This document shows positions 41,004 through 50,533 of a stretch of DNA of 64,000 nucleotides, one piece after another. Every line of letters starts with the position of its first letter. Position 1 is the stretch's first letter. The translations under genes and the position numbers were made by a program. This DNA is from Halopseudomonas pelagia (GTDB lineage Bacteria > Pseudomonadota > Gammaproteobacteria > Pseudomonadales > Pseudomonadaceae), in assembly GCF_009497895.1 (NCBI RefSeq), contig NZ_CP033116.1:3658001-3722000 (forward strand), in the 5' to 3' direction. A model generated the notes under the pieces. That model made no database searches. It saw only the letters and a list, made by a program, of their open reading frames with translations, and had not been told where the DNA came from.

Positions 41004-42298
41004 TTCTGTGCCTCCACCCAAGCCCGGTTGAACGAAACGTGCTTGATAAAACTGTTATTCCAAGAATACACCAGGTGATAGCGGCCATCATCCGAACGGA
41101 TCATGTAAGGGTACTCGTAATCAAAGTTGCAGAGTCCACGACGACAGACACGTTCTTCCATCACTTGCAGGTACTCGTCGAGCAGCAGCTGACGCTTTGG
41201 CCCACTGGCGTTCAGGAACTGCTGGCGCATCAGCGGGGCGTACTCCTTGAACGGGATTGGATCGCCTTCCGCATCGGTGGATTCATCCACAGTACCTATC
41301 AGCGACCAGGTACTCAGACTGAAGGTGGATTCATCCAGAGTCAGACGAAAGCGCCCGTCGGCCAGATTGTTCTGGGCGACAAGCAGAGTATTGCGGTGCG
41401 AGCGCACAGCCGACAGAGAGGAGTTCGGGTTCCAGGGGTCCACCGGCAACTCTTCGCTCCAGGTCTGCCCTGCATCAGCAGTCATCGTCGCCAGCACATG
41501 CCCTTCCTCGACACCGGCATAGCGCAGCAGCGCTATCGCCCGGCGCTTGTCCAGCGTGACTACCGTCGGCTGCAGGGAGTTTGTACCGTCCGCCATGCGG
41601 AACTTGTCGACCACGCGACCATCAGCGTCCATGTACAGATATTCGGGAAACTTGCCGAGGAACTCGTGATAAACCGGCAATCCTATGGAACCGTCTTGAT
41701 GAAATACCGGAGCACTGCGCACCAGGGTACTGATATTGATGAATGGCGAGGTTATCAACTGGCGCGGTTTGGACCAGGTAGTGCCCAAGTCGTCAGAGAC
41801 CATCACATTAATCGCGCTGCCAGCCCAACCGCCCAGTGATACTGAAACATAGAACAACCAAAGCCGGTCATCAGGGGCCAGCGCGATAACAGGATTACCC
41901 AGTTTGCGGATTGGCTTGCCAACCGCCTGCCGGGTCATGTCACGTGTGGCCAGCACTTCTTCATCTCCCCATTCACCGGTAGATGAATCAAAGCGTGCTC
42001 CACGTATTTCCACGTCAGCTGCGCCCTCTCTCGAGCCAGCAAACCAGACACTCATCAGGTTGCCGCCGGGTAAAGCCGTGATCGAAGAAGAATGTACGAA
42101 CTCATCCAGGTCGCTGGACACAAAGCGCCGCGACATTTCCGGCTCGGCGCTGATCTCGGCACTGTCATCCCAGGCTGTTTCAGTCGCGAACCCAGACATC
42201 TCATAGGCCGGATACATCCACCATGCCAAGCCGTGAACGCCGATAACCAACGCTGCAGCCCACCACCTGACACGCAACAACCATGACCGCGAAAACAT
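41000..42298 (-). CDS. sialidase-like (BNR/Asp-box) protein, membrane anchored
   Basis: A 432-residue protein with an uncleaved-looking N-terminal hydrophobic helix (residues about 10-29) and a beta-propeller domain of the BNR_2 sialidase type. Two Asp boxes are seen, SDDLGTTW (168-175) and TADAGQTW (273-280), plus weaker copies. The N-terminal motif SSSITALPGGNLMSVWFAGS resembles bacterial exo-sialidase-like proteins. Whether the catalytic Arg triad is complete cannot be judged by eye. GAGGA lies 7 bases before the ATG. Substrate unknown. Confidence 0.82.
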   Translation of the reverse strand: MFSRSWLLRVRWWAAALVIGVHGLAWWMYPAYEMSGFATETAWDDSAEISAEPEMSRRFVSSDLDEFVHSSSITALPGGNLMSVWFAGSREGAADVEIRGARFDSSTGEWGDEEVLATRDMTRQAVGKPIRKLGNPVIALAPDDRLWLFYVSVSLGGWAGSAINVMVSDDLGTTWSKPRQLITSPFINISTLVRSAPVFHQDGSIGLPVYHEFLGKFPEYLYMDADGRVVDKFRMADGTNSLQPTVVTLDKRRAIALLRYAGVEEGHVLATMTADAGQTWSEELPVDPWNPNSSLSAVRSHRNTLLVAQNNLADGRFRLTLDESTFSLSTWSLIGTVDESTDAEGDPIPFKEYAPLMRQQFLNASGPKRQLLLDEYLQVMEERVCRRGLCNFDYEYPYMIRSDDGRYHLVYSWNNSFIKHVSFNRAWVEAQK

Positions 42299-42661
42299 CT
42301 GAATCCTCGTATCTAGCTTGAAATTATTAGTCGATCTATCAGCAACGGCTGCCTGCCTGGCCTCATAGCCTGGGCGCAATTCACCCAACAGCTAAGCCGC
42401 CGTCAACTTCATCCAGTAAATGGCTCTCGCCTGATGGTCGATCAGCCAACGACCACGCGCTTGGTAAAACTCGGCATGGGTACTGGCAGAGCGTGAACTA
42501 TGCTTCGCGCCGGCACTCAAATTGACAGTCCGGCGCCCCGCGCGCTGGGATAATACCACCCAGCCTCTATTACATCCATGCGCTGAATGTCACCGCTCAG
42601 TCACCCGCAACAGAGTTGGCATGCTAGAGTTGGGGCGACTTTTACCAGTTGGAAGCGATCA
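42299..42661. other. 363-base divergent intergenic region
   Basis: Between the sialidase-like gene and the SltB3-like gene. A minus-strand frame stays open for about 60 codons and stops at 42392-42394 (…FYQARGRWLIDHQARAIYWM…), but it has no ATG near its start and no clear ribosome-binding site. No other feature is evident. Confidence 0.4.
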
Positions 42662-43948
42662 ATGTTAATCAAGCTGTTGCGCCAGGGTTCACCCCACCGT
42701 TACCTGACTACCGCAGGCGTGGCCATGTTACTGCTGGCCGCCTGTGCCGATACGCCGATCAGGGCCCACGCCGACACGGCTATTGCCGCGCCTTTGAACG
42801 AACAGCACGAGGACATGACCTTCCAGCAATGGCGCGATCAGTTCCGGGAAGAGGCATTGGCTGCCGGCATTGAGCCACAGCTATTCGATCAAGCCTTCTC
42901 CGGCATAACGCCGGACCCGGCTATATTACGTGCCGATCGCAGCCAGCCAGAGTTTACTCGGCCGGTATGGGAATACCTTGAAGGCGCGATGTCTTCCACC
43001 CGGCTGTCCAGCGGCCGTCGATTACTTGAAGAACATGCGCAAATGCTGGCCGCCATCGAGCAGCGTTATGGCGTCGACCGCAATATTCTTGTGTCCATCT
43101 GGGGACTGGAAAGTAATTTCGGCGCCAATATGGGCAATAATCTGGTCATCCGGGCGCTGGCGACGCTGGCCCATGAGGGGCGTCGACCGGATTTCGCCCA
43201 TGAACAGCTGCTGGCCGCGCTGGAAATTTTGCAACGTGGCGACATCACTCCCGACGATATGCTTGGATCCTGGGCCGGGGCGATGGGGCAAACGCAGTTC
43301 ATCCCCACCACCTACAATGTCCATGCAGTGGATTTTGACGGCAACGGCAAGCGCGACATCTGGCACTCTTCAGCTGATGCCCTGGCATCAGCGGCGAATT
43401 ATCTTCAGGCATCCAACTGGCAGACAGGCCAGCTGTGGGGGATGGAAGTCAAGCTGCCGGACGGCTTCGATTATGCCTTGGCTGATATGTCTATCCGCAA
43501 ACCCATTAGCGAGTGGAACAATCTGGGCATCACTACAGCCCGCGGCACCGCATTGAACCTCGAGCATCCAGAACAGACCGGCTCATTGCTGTTACCCGCC
43601 GGCCACCGTGGTCCGGCCTTTATTGTCATGGATAATTTCCGCAGCATCTTGCGCTACAACAACTCCACCAGTTACGCGCTGGCGATTGGCTTGATGTCGC
43701 AGCGCCTGCACGGCGGCGGTCAAATCAGTGCCGGTTGGCCTACGGGCGACAAGCCTCTGTCCCGCAGCGAACGTCTGGAGCTGCAGGAACGCCTGGAGGC
43801 CGGCGGGTTCGAGCCTGGCGGGATCGATGGCATTATCGGCGCGAACACGCGCAAAGCCATTCGCCGGCTACAGCTAAGCCTGGGAACTCCAGCGGATGGC
43901 TACCCGGACCATGAATTACTCAACGCCCTGCGCCAATGGTCTGAGTGA
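42662..43948 (+). CDS. lytic murein transglycosylase, SltB3-like
   Basis: A 428-residue protein of the MltB family (SLT_2 domain) with a lipobox-like LLAAC (Cys28), a catalytic domain with E150 in [14 protein letters not shown] and the [15 protein letters not shown] motif, and a C-terminal peptidoglycan-binding domain ([20 protein letters not shown]). It cleaves glycan strands with 1,6-anhydroMurNAc formation. P. aeruginosa SltB3, encoded in the equivalent place near lipA, has the same architecture. A second family member, MltB, lies at 48.3 kb. Confidence 0.9.
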   Translation: MLIKLLRQGSPHRYLTTAGVAMLLLAACADTPIRAHADTAIAAPLNEQHEDMTFQQWRDQFREEALAAGIEPQLFDQAFSGITPDPAILRADRSQPEFTRPVWEYLEGAMSSTRLSSGRRLLEEHAQMLAAIEQRYGVDRNILVSIWGLESNFGANMGNNLVIRALATLAHEGRRPDFAHEQLLAALEILQRGDITPDDMLGSWAGAMGQTQFIPTTYNVHAVDFDGNGKRDIWHSSADALASAANYLQASNWQTGQLWGMEVKLPDGFDYALADMSIRKPISEWNNLGITTARGTALNLEHPEQTGSLLLPAGHRGPAFIVMDNFRSILRYNNSTSYALAIGLMSQRLHGGGQISAGWPTGDKPLSRSERLELQERLEAGGFEPGGIDGIIGANTRKAIRRLQLSLGTPADGYPDHELLNALRQWSE

Positions 43949-44142
43949 TTGACCAGATCAGTACCCGTGATAGGTGAGACCCGCAAGCCTATCTGCCGAT
44001 AGCTTGCCGGGTAAACTCTAGCTACAACCAAGGCTGGACCGACGCGGGTTCCTTTTCAGTCGTCTATGGTAAACTGTTGAGCACTCGAGCCGCCCTGCTT
44101 GCCAGGCATCCAGCTCGGACGTTAACAGGAGCACAGACTTAG

Positions 44143-45192
44143 ATGAGTGACCAGCCCTTGAAACCGGTTGCCAGCGGGGAAAAATTTCGCAATGCGCAAG
44201 GCATTGCTGCGATCAAGGATGGTCAGAAAAGACGCGCCAACGTAGAACCCGTTACCTTCGAACCCAAACCGAAATGGTTGCGCGCGCGCGTCCCCAGCGG
44301 CGAACGCTTCGAGGCGGTCAAAAAGAACGTTGCCTCACATAACCTGAGCACCGTCTGCCAGGAATCCCACTGCCCGAATATGGGCGAATGCTGGGCTAAT
44401 GGCACCGCTACGATCATGCTGATGGGTTCGGTCTGCACCCGCGCCTGTCGCTTCTGCGCGGTGGACACTGGCAATCCGAATGGCTGGCTGGACAAGGACG
44501 AGCCGGAAAACACTGCCAAATCGGTCGAGTTGATGGGCTTGCGCTATATCGTTCTCACCTCGGTTGACCGCGATGACCTGCCCGATGGTGGTGCTGCACA
44601 CTATGCCGCCTCGGTTCGCGCGATCAAAACTCGTACGCCCGCCGTCGTGGTCGAAGCCTTGACCCCGGATTTCGACGGTGTGCAGTCAGCCATCGAGCAG
44701 GTGGTGGACTCCGGTCTTGAAGTGTTTGCGCAGAATGTCGAAACGGTGCGGCGCCTTACGCATGAAGTGCGCGATCCACGCGCGGGTTACGAAAAAACCC
44801 TCAAAGTGCTGGCACATGCCAAGCAACACCGCCCGGACGTCCTCACCAAAACCAGTTTGATGCTGGGTCTGGGTGAAACCGATGAAGAGATTCTTCAAAC
44901 TTTTGATGACTTGCGAGCCATTGGCGTCGACATTGTGACCTTGGGACAATACCTGCAGCCAACCAAAAACCACCTGACCGTGAAGCGCTGGGTGACGCCT
45001 GAGGAATTCAATCGTTACCGCGACATTGGCCTGGCCAAAGGCTTCATGGAGGTTCCTTCCGGGCCGCTGGTGCGTTCCAGCTACCGGGCCGATCGGGTTT
45101 TCGAGAAGAACAACCTCGGGTTAGCCGCGCCAGCGGCTGTGCCAGGCCATGTGCCGAATGAGAACCTGATCCCTACCCGCTCGGTCAGTTGA
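44143..45192 (+). CDS. lipA: lipoyl synthase
   Basis: A 349-residue radical-SAM enzyme inserting two sulphurs into octanoyl groups. The auxiliary cluster motif is [12 protein letters not shown], and the radical-SAM cluster is CTRACRFC. The C-terminal RSSYRAD serine motif is present. It has a somewhat long N-terminal tail. It is convergent with lipB, only 15 bases apart; in P. aeruginosa I recall them as adjacent and codirectional, so the orientation may differ here. Confidence 0.96.
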   Translation: MSDQPLKPVASGEKFRNAQGIAAIKDGQKRRANVEPVTFEPKPKWLRARVPSGERFEAVKKNVASHNLSTVCQESHCPNMGECWANGTATIMLMGSVCTRACRFCAVDTGNPNGWLDKDEPENTAKSVELMGLRYIVLTSVDRDDLPDGGAAHYAASVRAIKTRTPAVVVEALTPDFDGVQSAIEQVVDSGLEVFAQNVETVRRLTHEVRDPRAGYEKTLKVLAHAKQHRPDVLTKTSLMLGLGETDEEILQTFDDLRAIGVDIVTLGQYLQPTKNHLTVKRWVTPEEFNRYRDIGLAKGFMEVPSGPLVRSSYRADRVFEKNNLGLAAPAAVPGHVPNENLIPTRSVS

Positions 45193-45207
45193 AACCTCTG
45201 ATTGCTA

Positions 45208-45834
45208 TCAAGCGCTGGGATAACCCAGCGCCTGACGCAAGGCGATTTCCAGCCGCGCCTCTACCTCTGTTATAGGCACATCAGCCATAACATGCTCGCG
45301 CAGCTGGGTCATTTGCAGCCCGGCGTACCCACAGGGGTTGATACGCTGGAACGGTTGCATGTCCATGTCAACATTCAACGCCAAGCCGTGAAAGGAACAG
45401 CCCCGACGAATCCGCAGACCTAGAGAGGCAATCTTGGCCGCGCCGACGTAAACGCCGGGGGCATCAGGGCGCGGCGCGGCGGCAACTTCATACTCAGCCA
45501 GCACGCTCACCAAAGCGCGCTCCATGGCACTGACCAGATCCCGTACGCCGATATTCAGCCGGCGTATATCCAGCATCAAATAGGCTACAAGCTGTCCAGG
45601 ACCATGATAGGTCACCTGCCCACCGCGCTCGGCCTGAACAATTGGAATATCGCCCGCGGCCAGCACATGCTCAGCTTTACCCGCCTGCCCCTGGGTAAAC
45701 ACTGGAGGATGCTGCAGTAGCCATATCTCGTCTGCACTGCTGGCATCCCGCTCCGCGGTCAGCCTACGCATGGCCTCCAGCGTGGGCAGGTAATCTACCT
45801 GTCCCAACTTGCGCACTACCAGTGGCGGCAGCAT
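45208..45834 (-). CDS. lipB: octanoyltransferase LipB
   Basis: A 208-residue enzyme moving octanoyl from ACP to lipoyl domains. Motifs: [20 protein letters not shown], the catalytic Lys in [21 protein letters not shown], and the catalytic Cys in INPCGYAG. The ATG overlaps the ybeD stop (TGATG); a GTG one codon earlier is possible. End of the dacA-ybeD-lipB run. Confidence 0.95.
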   Translation of the reverse strand: MLPPLVVRKLGQVDYLPTLEAMRRLTAERDASSADEIWLLQHPPVFTQGQAGKAEHVLAAGDIPIVQAERGGQVTYHGPGQLVAYLMLDIRRLNIGVRDLVSAMERALVSVLAEYEVAAAPRPDAPGVYVGAAKIASLGLRIRRGCSFHGLALNVDMDMQPFQRINPCGYAGLQMTQLREHVMADVPITEVEARLEIALRQALGYPSA

Positions 45835-46121
45835 CACAGGACCATGTGTACCTTGCCGGTAGCCTTAAGGTCCGCATGCAGAGCCTGAAGCTGATCCGGT
45901 CCGGTGGCGGTGATCTGCAAGCGGACCGAGAGGAAACGCCCGTTTTTGCTGTCGAGCACTTCAACCACCCGGGTGTCGGAACCCGGCGAATGGCGTTCGG
46001 CGATACGCACCACCATGTCTGCAAAGCCCTCCCCCGCCTCGCCGATCACCTTGATCGGATACAGACAGGGAAACTCGATACGCGGCGCATCGGCAGGCCC
46101 ATTGATTGGCAAGTCACTCAT
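45834..46121 (-). CDS. ybeD: DUF493 family protein YbeD
   Basis: A 95-residue ACT-like protein starting [20 protein letters not shown], with [17 protein letters not shown] and the C-terminal KVHMVL typical of YbeD. The family has no proven function but sits between dacA and lipB in many gammaproteobacteria, as here. The stop overlaps the lipB start. Confidence 0.9.
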   Translation of the reverse strand: MSDLPINGPADAPRIEFPCLYPIKVIGEAGEGFADMVVRIAERHSPGSDTRVVEVLDSKNGRFLSVRLQITATGPDQLQALHADLKATGKVHMVL

Positions 46122-46137
46122 ACGGCTGCCTCGGTTA

Positions 46138-47340
46138 TCAGTTGAAAAGACCGTAAAAAAACAGGCGGATGCTGTCCCACAGGCGTCCGAAGATACCCGC
46201 TTCTTCAACCCCGGCCAATGCCACCAGAGGCGCAGTGTGCATGACCTCATCACCCAGTTTGACCTCCACCTCACCCAACACATCGCCAGCGACAATAGGT
46301 GCTTTGATCGGGGAGTTGACGGTAATACCGGCGACCAGCTTTTCTACCTGCCCTTTGGGTAGGGTTAAGGTCAAACCGTCTGCCAGACCCAGTTGCACCT
46401 GATCGTCGACACCTGCCCAGACTTTCTCGGTGGACAGTACCTGACCCGGCTCGTAGAAGGATTTGGTTTCAAAGAAACGGAAACCCCAGGTCAACATTTT
46501 CTGTGTTTCCGCAGCGCGCGCCTGCTCGCTGTCAGTACCCATGACCACTGCAATCAAGCGCATGCCGTCACGCTCCGCGGAGGACACCAGGCAATAGCCG
46601 GCTTCTTCGGTGTGACCGGTCTTGAGACCGTCCACGGTGCTGTCACGCCAGAGCATCAGATTGCGGTTGGGCTGACGAATGCCGTTCCAGAAAAACTCTT
46701 TTTCCTTGTAGATACTGTAGTGCACCGGATCGTCACGAATGATCGCTTTGGCCATGGTGGCCATATCCCGTGCGCTGGACAGGTGGCCTTCGGCGGGCCA
46801 GCCAGTAGAGTTTTCGAAATGAGTTGTAGTCATGCCCAGTCGCTGCGCGTGGCTATTCATCAAATCGGCAAAGGCCTCTTCGCTACCGGCAATGTGCTCG
46901 GCCATGGCAATACTGGCGTCGTTACCCGACTGAATGATGATGCCGCGCAACAGGTCTATCACCTTCACCTGATTGCCGACCTCGATAAACATTTTCGAGC
47001 CGCCTTTGCGCCAGGCTTTTTCGCTGACCAGCACCAGATCCTCTTCCTTGATCTGACCACGGAGGATTTCCAGACTGGCAATGTAGCTGGTCATCATTTT
47101 GGTCAAGCTGGCTGGTGGCAGTGCCTCATCGGCATTGTGCTCCATCAGCACTTCACCGCTGTTGGCGTCCAGCAGAATGTAACTGGACGCAGCCAATTGC
47201 GGTGCGCTCGGCACAATAGGTGCTGAAGCCGGAACAGTAGGCGTCGGTGTTGGCGTGGGCGTTGGGGTCTGTGCGTGTGCTACCGCAGCCATGACGACTG
47301 ATCCAGACACCAGCAGATTGAGCATTAATTTTTTAAACAT
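46138..47340 (-). CDS. dacA: D-alanyl-D-alanine carboxypeptidase (PBP5-type)
   Basis: A 400-residue penicillin-binding protein: signal peptide, then a TP repeat ([10 protein letters not shown]) of the mature N-terminus. The catalytic motifs are SLTK (S76-K79), SGN (136-138) and KTG (238-240). A C-terminal PBP5 domain ends with an amphipathic helix ([13 protein letters not shown]) that anchors it to the inner membrane. It trims pentapeptides. The ATG at 47340 is used; a TTG six codons earlier is less likely. Confidence 0.94.
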   Translation of the reverse strand: MFKKLMLNLLVSGSVVMAAVAHAQTPTPTPTPTPTVPASAPIVPSAPQLAASSYILLDANSGEVLMEHNADEALPPASLTKMMTSYIASLEILRGQIKEEDLVLVSEKAWRKGGSKMFIEVGNQVKVIDLLRGIIIQSGNDASIAMAEHIAGSEEAFADLMNSHAQRLGMTTTHFENSTGWPAEGHLSSARDMATMAKAIIRDDPVHYSIYKEKEFFWNGIRQPNRNLMLWRDSTVDGLKTGHTEEAGYCLVSSAERDGMRLIAVVMGTDSEQARAAETQKMLTWGFRFFETKSFYEPGQVLSTEKVWAGVDDQVQLGLADGLTLTLPKGQVEKLVAGITVNSPIKAPIVAGDVLGEVEVKLGDEVMHTAPLVALAGVEEAGIFGRLWDSIRLFFYGLFN

Positions 47341-47378
47341 GTGACTCACTGTAGACAATATGAAGGTTGGTTGAGTAT

Positions 47379-48311
47379 TCAGTTGCTGCGAACCAAGGTG
47401 GCATCTGCCACATTGGCCAGTCGTAATTGTTCAATAAGGCGTCTTGCTTCATTTTCACTGACCACCGGCCCAACCCGGACCCGATGCAGGGTGCCGCTAC
47501 TGTGCTGGACGGGAGTAACGGTTACCCCCGCATCAAGCGTCGACAGCAGCCTCTGACGCAGTTGTTGCGCGGCCAGATCACTCGCGAATGCGCCGACCTG
47601 CAGATAATACTCGCCCCTGTCAGTCGCCCCCGTGGTCAAAGCTGGAGCCACCTCAGCGGGCGGCGTCGAGACTACGACACTCGGCGCCTCCGAGCGAGAC
47701 CGTGCGCTGACCAGGTAACTGGGATCATTCTGCTGCTGCCAGGCCACCGGATCGATACCCTCTACCAGCACCCGGGCCACCCCGCGTTCGGCATAGCCTA
47801 GTTTTTTCGCCGCCGCGTAGGACAAATCGATAATGCGTGTGGAGTAGAACGGCCCTCGGTCATTGACTCGTACTATCACCTTGCGCTGGTTGTCCAGATT
47901 GGTCACCTGCACATAAGTAGGCAAGGGCAAGGTCTTGTGCGCAGCGGTCATACCATAGAGATCGTATTCTTCGCCATTGGCCGTCGCCTGCCCGTGGAAC
48001 TTGGTTCCGTACCAGGATGCTTCGCCCTGCTCCCGGTAGTTTCGACCATCCTGCATCGGGCTATAGCTTTTACCCAGCACCCGGTAGGGCGAGGCCTTGT
48101 AAGGGCCCGTATGCGGTGTGGGCACTGCGTCCGGGATGGTGGAAACATCCATTTGATAATTAGGTGCACCATCTACCGAGGGCCTTGCCGATCCGCCACC
48201 GGAAGGACTGCTCGAAGTGGAGGAACATGCGCCCAACAGCGCCAGGACCGGGACTAACAGCAGCGGAGCAACATTGACCAGCCTAACTTTCATTAATCTC
48301 ATTACTCTCAT
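47379..48311 (-). CDS. rlpA: septal ring lytic transglycosylase RlpA
   Basis: About 310 residues. A lipoprotein signal (lipobox LLGAC) is followed by a Ser/Gly-rich linker, the RlpA double-psi barrel (GEASWYGTKFHGQATANGEE; VRVNDRGPFYSTRIIDLSY with the catalytic Asp) and a C-terminal SPOR domain (LQVGAFASDLAAQQLRQRL). It cleaves denuded glycan strands at septa. Three in-frame ATGs lie 9 bases apart (48311, 48302, 48293); the first has GAGG upstream. The start overlaps the mltB end. Confidence 0.93.
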   Translation of the reverse strand: MRVMRLMKVRLVNVAPLLLVPVLALLGACSSTSSSPSGGGSARPSVDGAPNYQMDVSTIPDAVPTPHTGPYKASPYRVLGKSYSPMQDGRNYREQGEASWYGTKFHGQATANGEEYDLYGMTAAHKTLPLPTYVQVTNLDNQRKVIVRVNDRGPFYSTRIIDLSYAAAKKLGYAERGVARVLVEGIDPVAWQQQNDPSYLVSARSRSEAPSVVVSTPPAEVAPALTTGATDRGEYYLQVGAFASDLAAQQLRQRLLSTLDAGVTVTPVQHSSGTLHRVRVGPVVSENEARRLIEQLRLANVADATLVRSN

Positions 48312-49323
48312 TTTGCCGAGCCTCACGAATCAGGTCAGCCAACTGATGAACAACCATGGCGTACATTACGCTGTGATTGTAGCGGGTAATGGCGTACAGA
48401 TTATTCAGTCCCAGCCAGTATTGCATGCTGCCGCCAGCATCGAATTCGAATGCCATAACATCTTCGGCGTCGCTCAATGCCTTCTGTGGAGACCAGCCGA
48501 GTTTTTTCAACTCCCCGACCTTGAGCCGGGCATTAAGACCCTGTTCCATTTGCAGAGTCAGGCCTTCGCCAACTTTCTCGCCGTGAACCTTGGCGGGCAC
48601 CGCCACGCCGGCCCCATGCTGCCAGCCATGCTCACGAAAATAGTTCGCTACGCTGCCAATCGCGTCCACCGGATTATTCCAGATATCGACCTTGCCATCA
48701 TCATCAAAATCCACCGCAAAAGCTTGATAGCTGCTCGGAATAAACTGTGGAAAGCCCATGGCGCCAGCGTAGGACCCGGTCAGCTCAAGCGGGTTCATCT
48801 GCTGCTCCCGGGTCAGTACCAGAAACGACTTGAGCTGGCGACGGAAGAAATCGGCTCTGGGTGGATAATCGAAACCCAAGGTAGTTAACGCATCTATGAC
48901 CCGGTGACTGCCCTTGTTGCCGCCGTAGAAAGTTTCCACGCCGATAATCGCGACTATCACTTCAGCTTCGACGCCATATTCTTCTTCCGCTCGCTGCAAT
49001 GCGTCGGCATAAGTGTTGGCGAAAGTCACACCTCGCTCAATGCGCTGATCGGTAATGAATATCGCGCGGTATTCGTGCCAGGGTCTGACGCGCTCCGCGG
49101 GCGTTGAAATCGCCTTGAGGATGGCTTCTTTGCGCTCGGCATCGGCGAGCAGCGTTTCTACGTAATCGGGAGAAAAGCCATATTCGGCCTGCATTTCCTC
49201 GATAAACGGACGCACCGCAGGATGTTCCAATGTGTAATCTGCCGCAGAGACAACCGGCGCGAAACCAATGAAAGCGGCCAGCGAAATGACCGGGGTAACG
49301 CGGCAGAAAAAATCAGACAGCAT
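48283..49323 (-). CDS. mltB: lytic murein transglycosylase B
   Basis: A 346-residue MltB family enzyme. The signal peptide appears to be a normal one (cleavage near VSAA), as in soluble SltB1 of P. aeruginosa rather than lipid-anchored E. coli MltB. Catalytic Glu130 is in IIGVETFYGGNKGSHRV, followed by LELTGSYAGAMGFPQFIPSS. No added peptidoglycan-binding domain. It lies between rlpA and rodA, in a cell-wall growth operon. Confidence 0.94.
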   Translation of the reverse strand: MLSDFFCRVTPVISLAAFIGFAPVVSAADYTLEHPAVRPFIEEMQAEYGFSPDYVETLLADAERKEAILKAISTPAERVRPWHEYRAIFITDQRIERGVTFANTYADALQRAEEEYGVEAEVIVAIIGVETFYGGNKGSHRVIDALTTLGFDYPPRADFFRRQLKSFLVLTREQQMNPLELTGSYAGAMGFPQFIPSSYQAFAVDFDDDGKVDIWNNPVDAIGSVANYFREHGWQHGAGVAVPAKVHGEKVGEGLTLQMEQGLNARLKVGELKKLGWSPQKALSDAEDVMAFEFDAGGSMQYWLGLNNLYAITRYNHSVMYAMVVHQLADLIREARQNESNEINES

Positions 49324-49375
49324 TATGTATCCTGTTTTTTATCGATTGAGTAATGGCTGTGGCGATTCTGACCCA

Positions 49376-50533
49376 TTAGCGCTGAACCATCCACTTGCGA
49401 TGGGTATGAATCGACATGAGGATGCCGAAACCGGCAAGCAGCGTTACCAATGAGGTTCCACCGTAACTGATCAGCGGCAATGGCACTCCCACAACCGGCA
49501 GTATCCCGCTGACCATGCCGATATTCACCATCACGTAGATAAAGAAGGTGAGCGTTATGCTACCTGCCAACAATTTGCTGAAGGTGTCCTGAGCCTGCAG
49601 GGTAATATAAAAGCCGCGCGCGATTATCAACAGATACACCATCAACAGCAGACAAACGCCCACCAGGCCAAACTCCTCGGCCAGCACCGCAATAATGAAG
49701 TCGGTATGCCCTTCCGGGAGGAAATCCAGATGGGACTGCGTGCCCTGTAACCAACCCTTGCCAAACACGCCTCCAGAGCCGATCGCCGCTTTGGACTGAA
49801 TTATGTTCCAGCCGGCTCCCAACGGGTCACTTTCAGGGTTGAGGAAGGTCAGCACCCGACGCTTCTGATACTCATGCATGACGAAAAACCACATGGCCGT
49901 GGCCAGTGGTGCTAGCAGCAAAAGCGCACCGATGATGTAGCGCCAGCGCAGACCGGCCATCAGCAGTGCGAAGAGCCCGGCGATCGCCACCAGCAGCGAA
50001 GTGCCCAGGTCGGGCTGCTTCAGAATCAGCACAACGGGCACCAGAATGATCGTCAGCGTAATGCAGATCGATTTCAGCGTCGGCGGCAGAGCATGGCGCG
50101 CAAGATACCAGGCCACCACCATCGGCATAACCAGTTTGACCAGCTCGGACGGCTGAAAGCGCATGACACCGGGAATGCTCAACCAACGTTGGGCGCCCTT
50201 CGCTTGCACCCCGACGAGCTCCACCGCGACCAGTAACAACACGCAGAGGATGTAAGCCGCCGGCACCCAGCGCTCCATAAACCGCGGTTGGAACTGGGCT
50301 ATGACCAACATCACCGCAAGCCCCACACAATAGGCTGCGGCTTGCCGGTAGAGCAGCGCTGCATTCATGCCGCTGGCGGAATACAATACAAAGCCCGCCA
50401 CCGTCGCCAGCACCAGAATCAACAACAACAGCCAGGGGTCAACATGAATGCGTTGCCAGATCGGCTCGCGGCGACCCAGTGCCGGACGGCTTCCCAGCCG
50501 AGCTCCGGTGACCGCCGCAATCAAACTTTTCAT
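49376..50533 (-). CDS. rodA: peptidoglycan glycosyltransferase RodA
   Basis: A 385-residue SEDS-family glycosyltransferase with about ten helices that polymerises glycan during elongation together with PBP2. Signatures: QRWLSIPGVMRFQPSELVKL, the catalytic Asp region FLPEGHTDFIIAVLAEEFGL, and GIMPVVGVPLPLISYGGTSL-like C-terminal motif (ILPVVGVPLPLISYGGTS). Start overlaps the mrdA stop (ATGA). Confidence 0.95.
   Translation of the reverse strand: MKSLIAAVTGARLGSRPALGRREPIWQRIHVDPWLLLLILVLATVAGFVLYSASGMNAALLYRQAAAYCVGLAVMLVIAQFQPRFMERWVPAAYILCVLLLVAVELVGVQAKGAQRWLSIPGVMRFQPSELVKLVMPMVVAWYLARHALPPTLKSICITLTIILVPVVLILKQPDLGTSLLVAIAGLFALLMAGLRWRYIIGALLLLAPLATAMWFFVMHEYQKRRVLTFLNPESDPLGAGWNIIQSKAAIGSGGVFGKGWLQGTQSHLDFLPEGHTDFIIAVLAEEFGLVGVCLLLMVYLLIIARGFYITLQAQDTFSKLLAGSITLTFFIYVMVNIGMVSGILPVVGVPLPLISYGGTSLVTLLAGFGILMSIHTHRKWMVQR

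Noticed and set aside
47200..47270. TP-repeat coding stretch in dacA as a possible microsatellite
   Set aside because: It is a short in-frame Thr-Pro linker after the signal peptide; the underlying DNA units vary, so no clear simple repeat.
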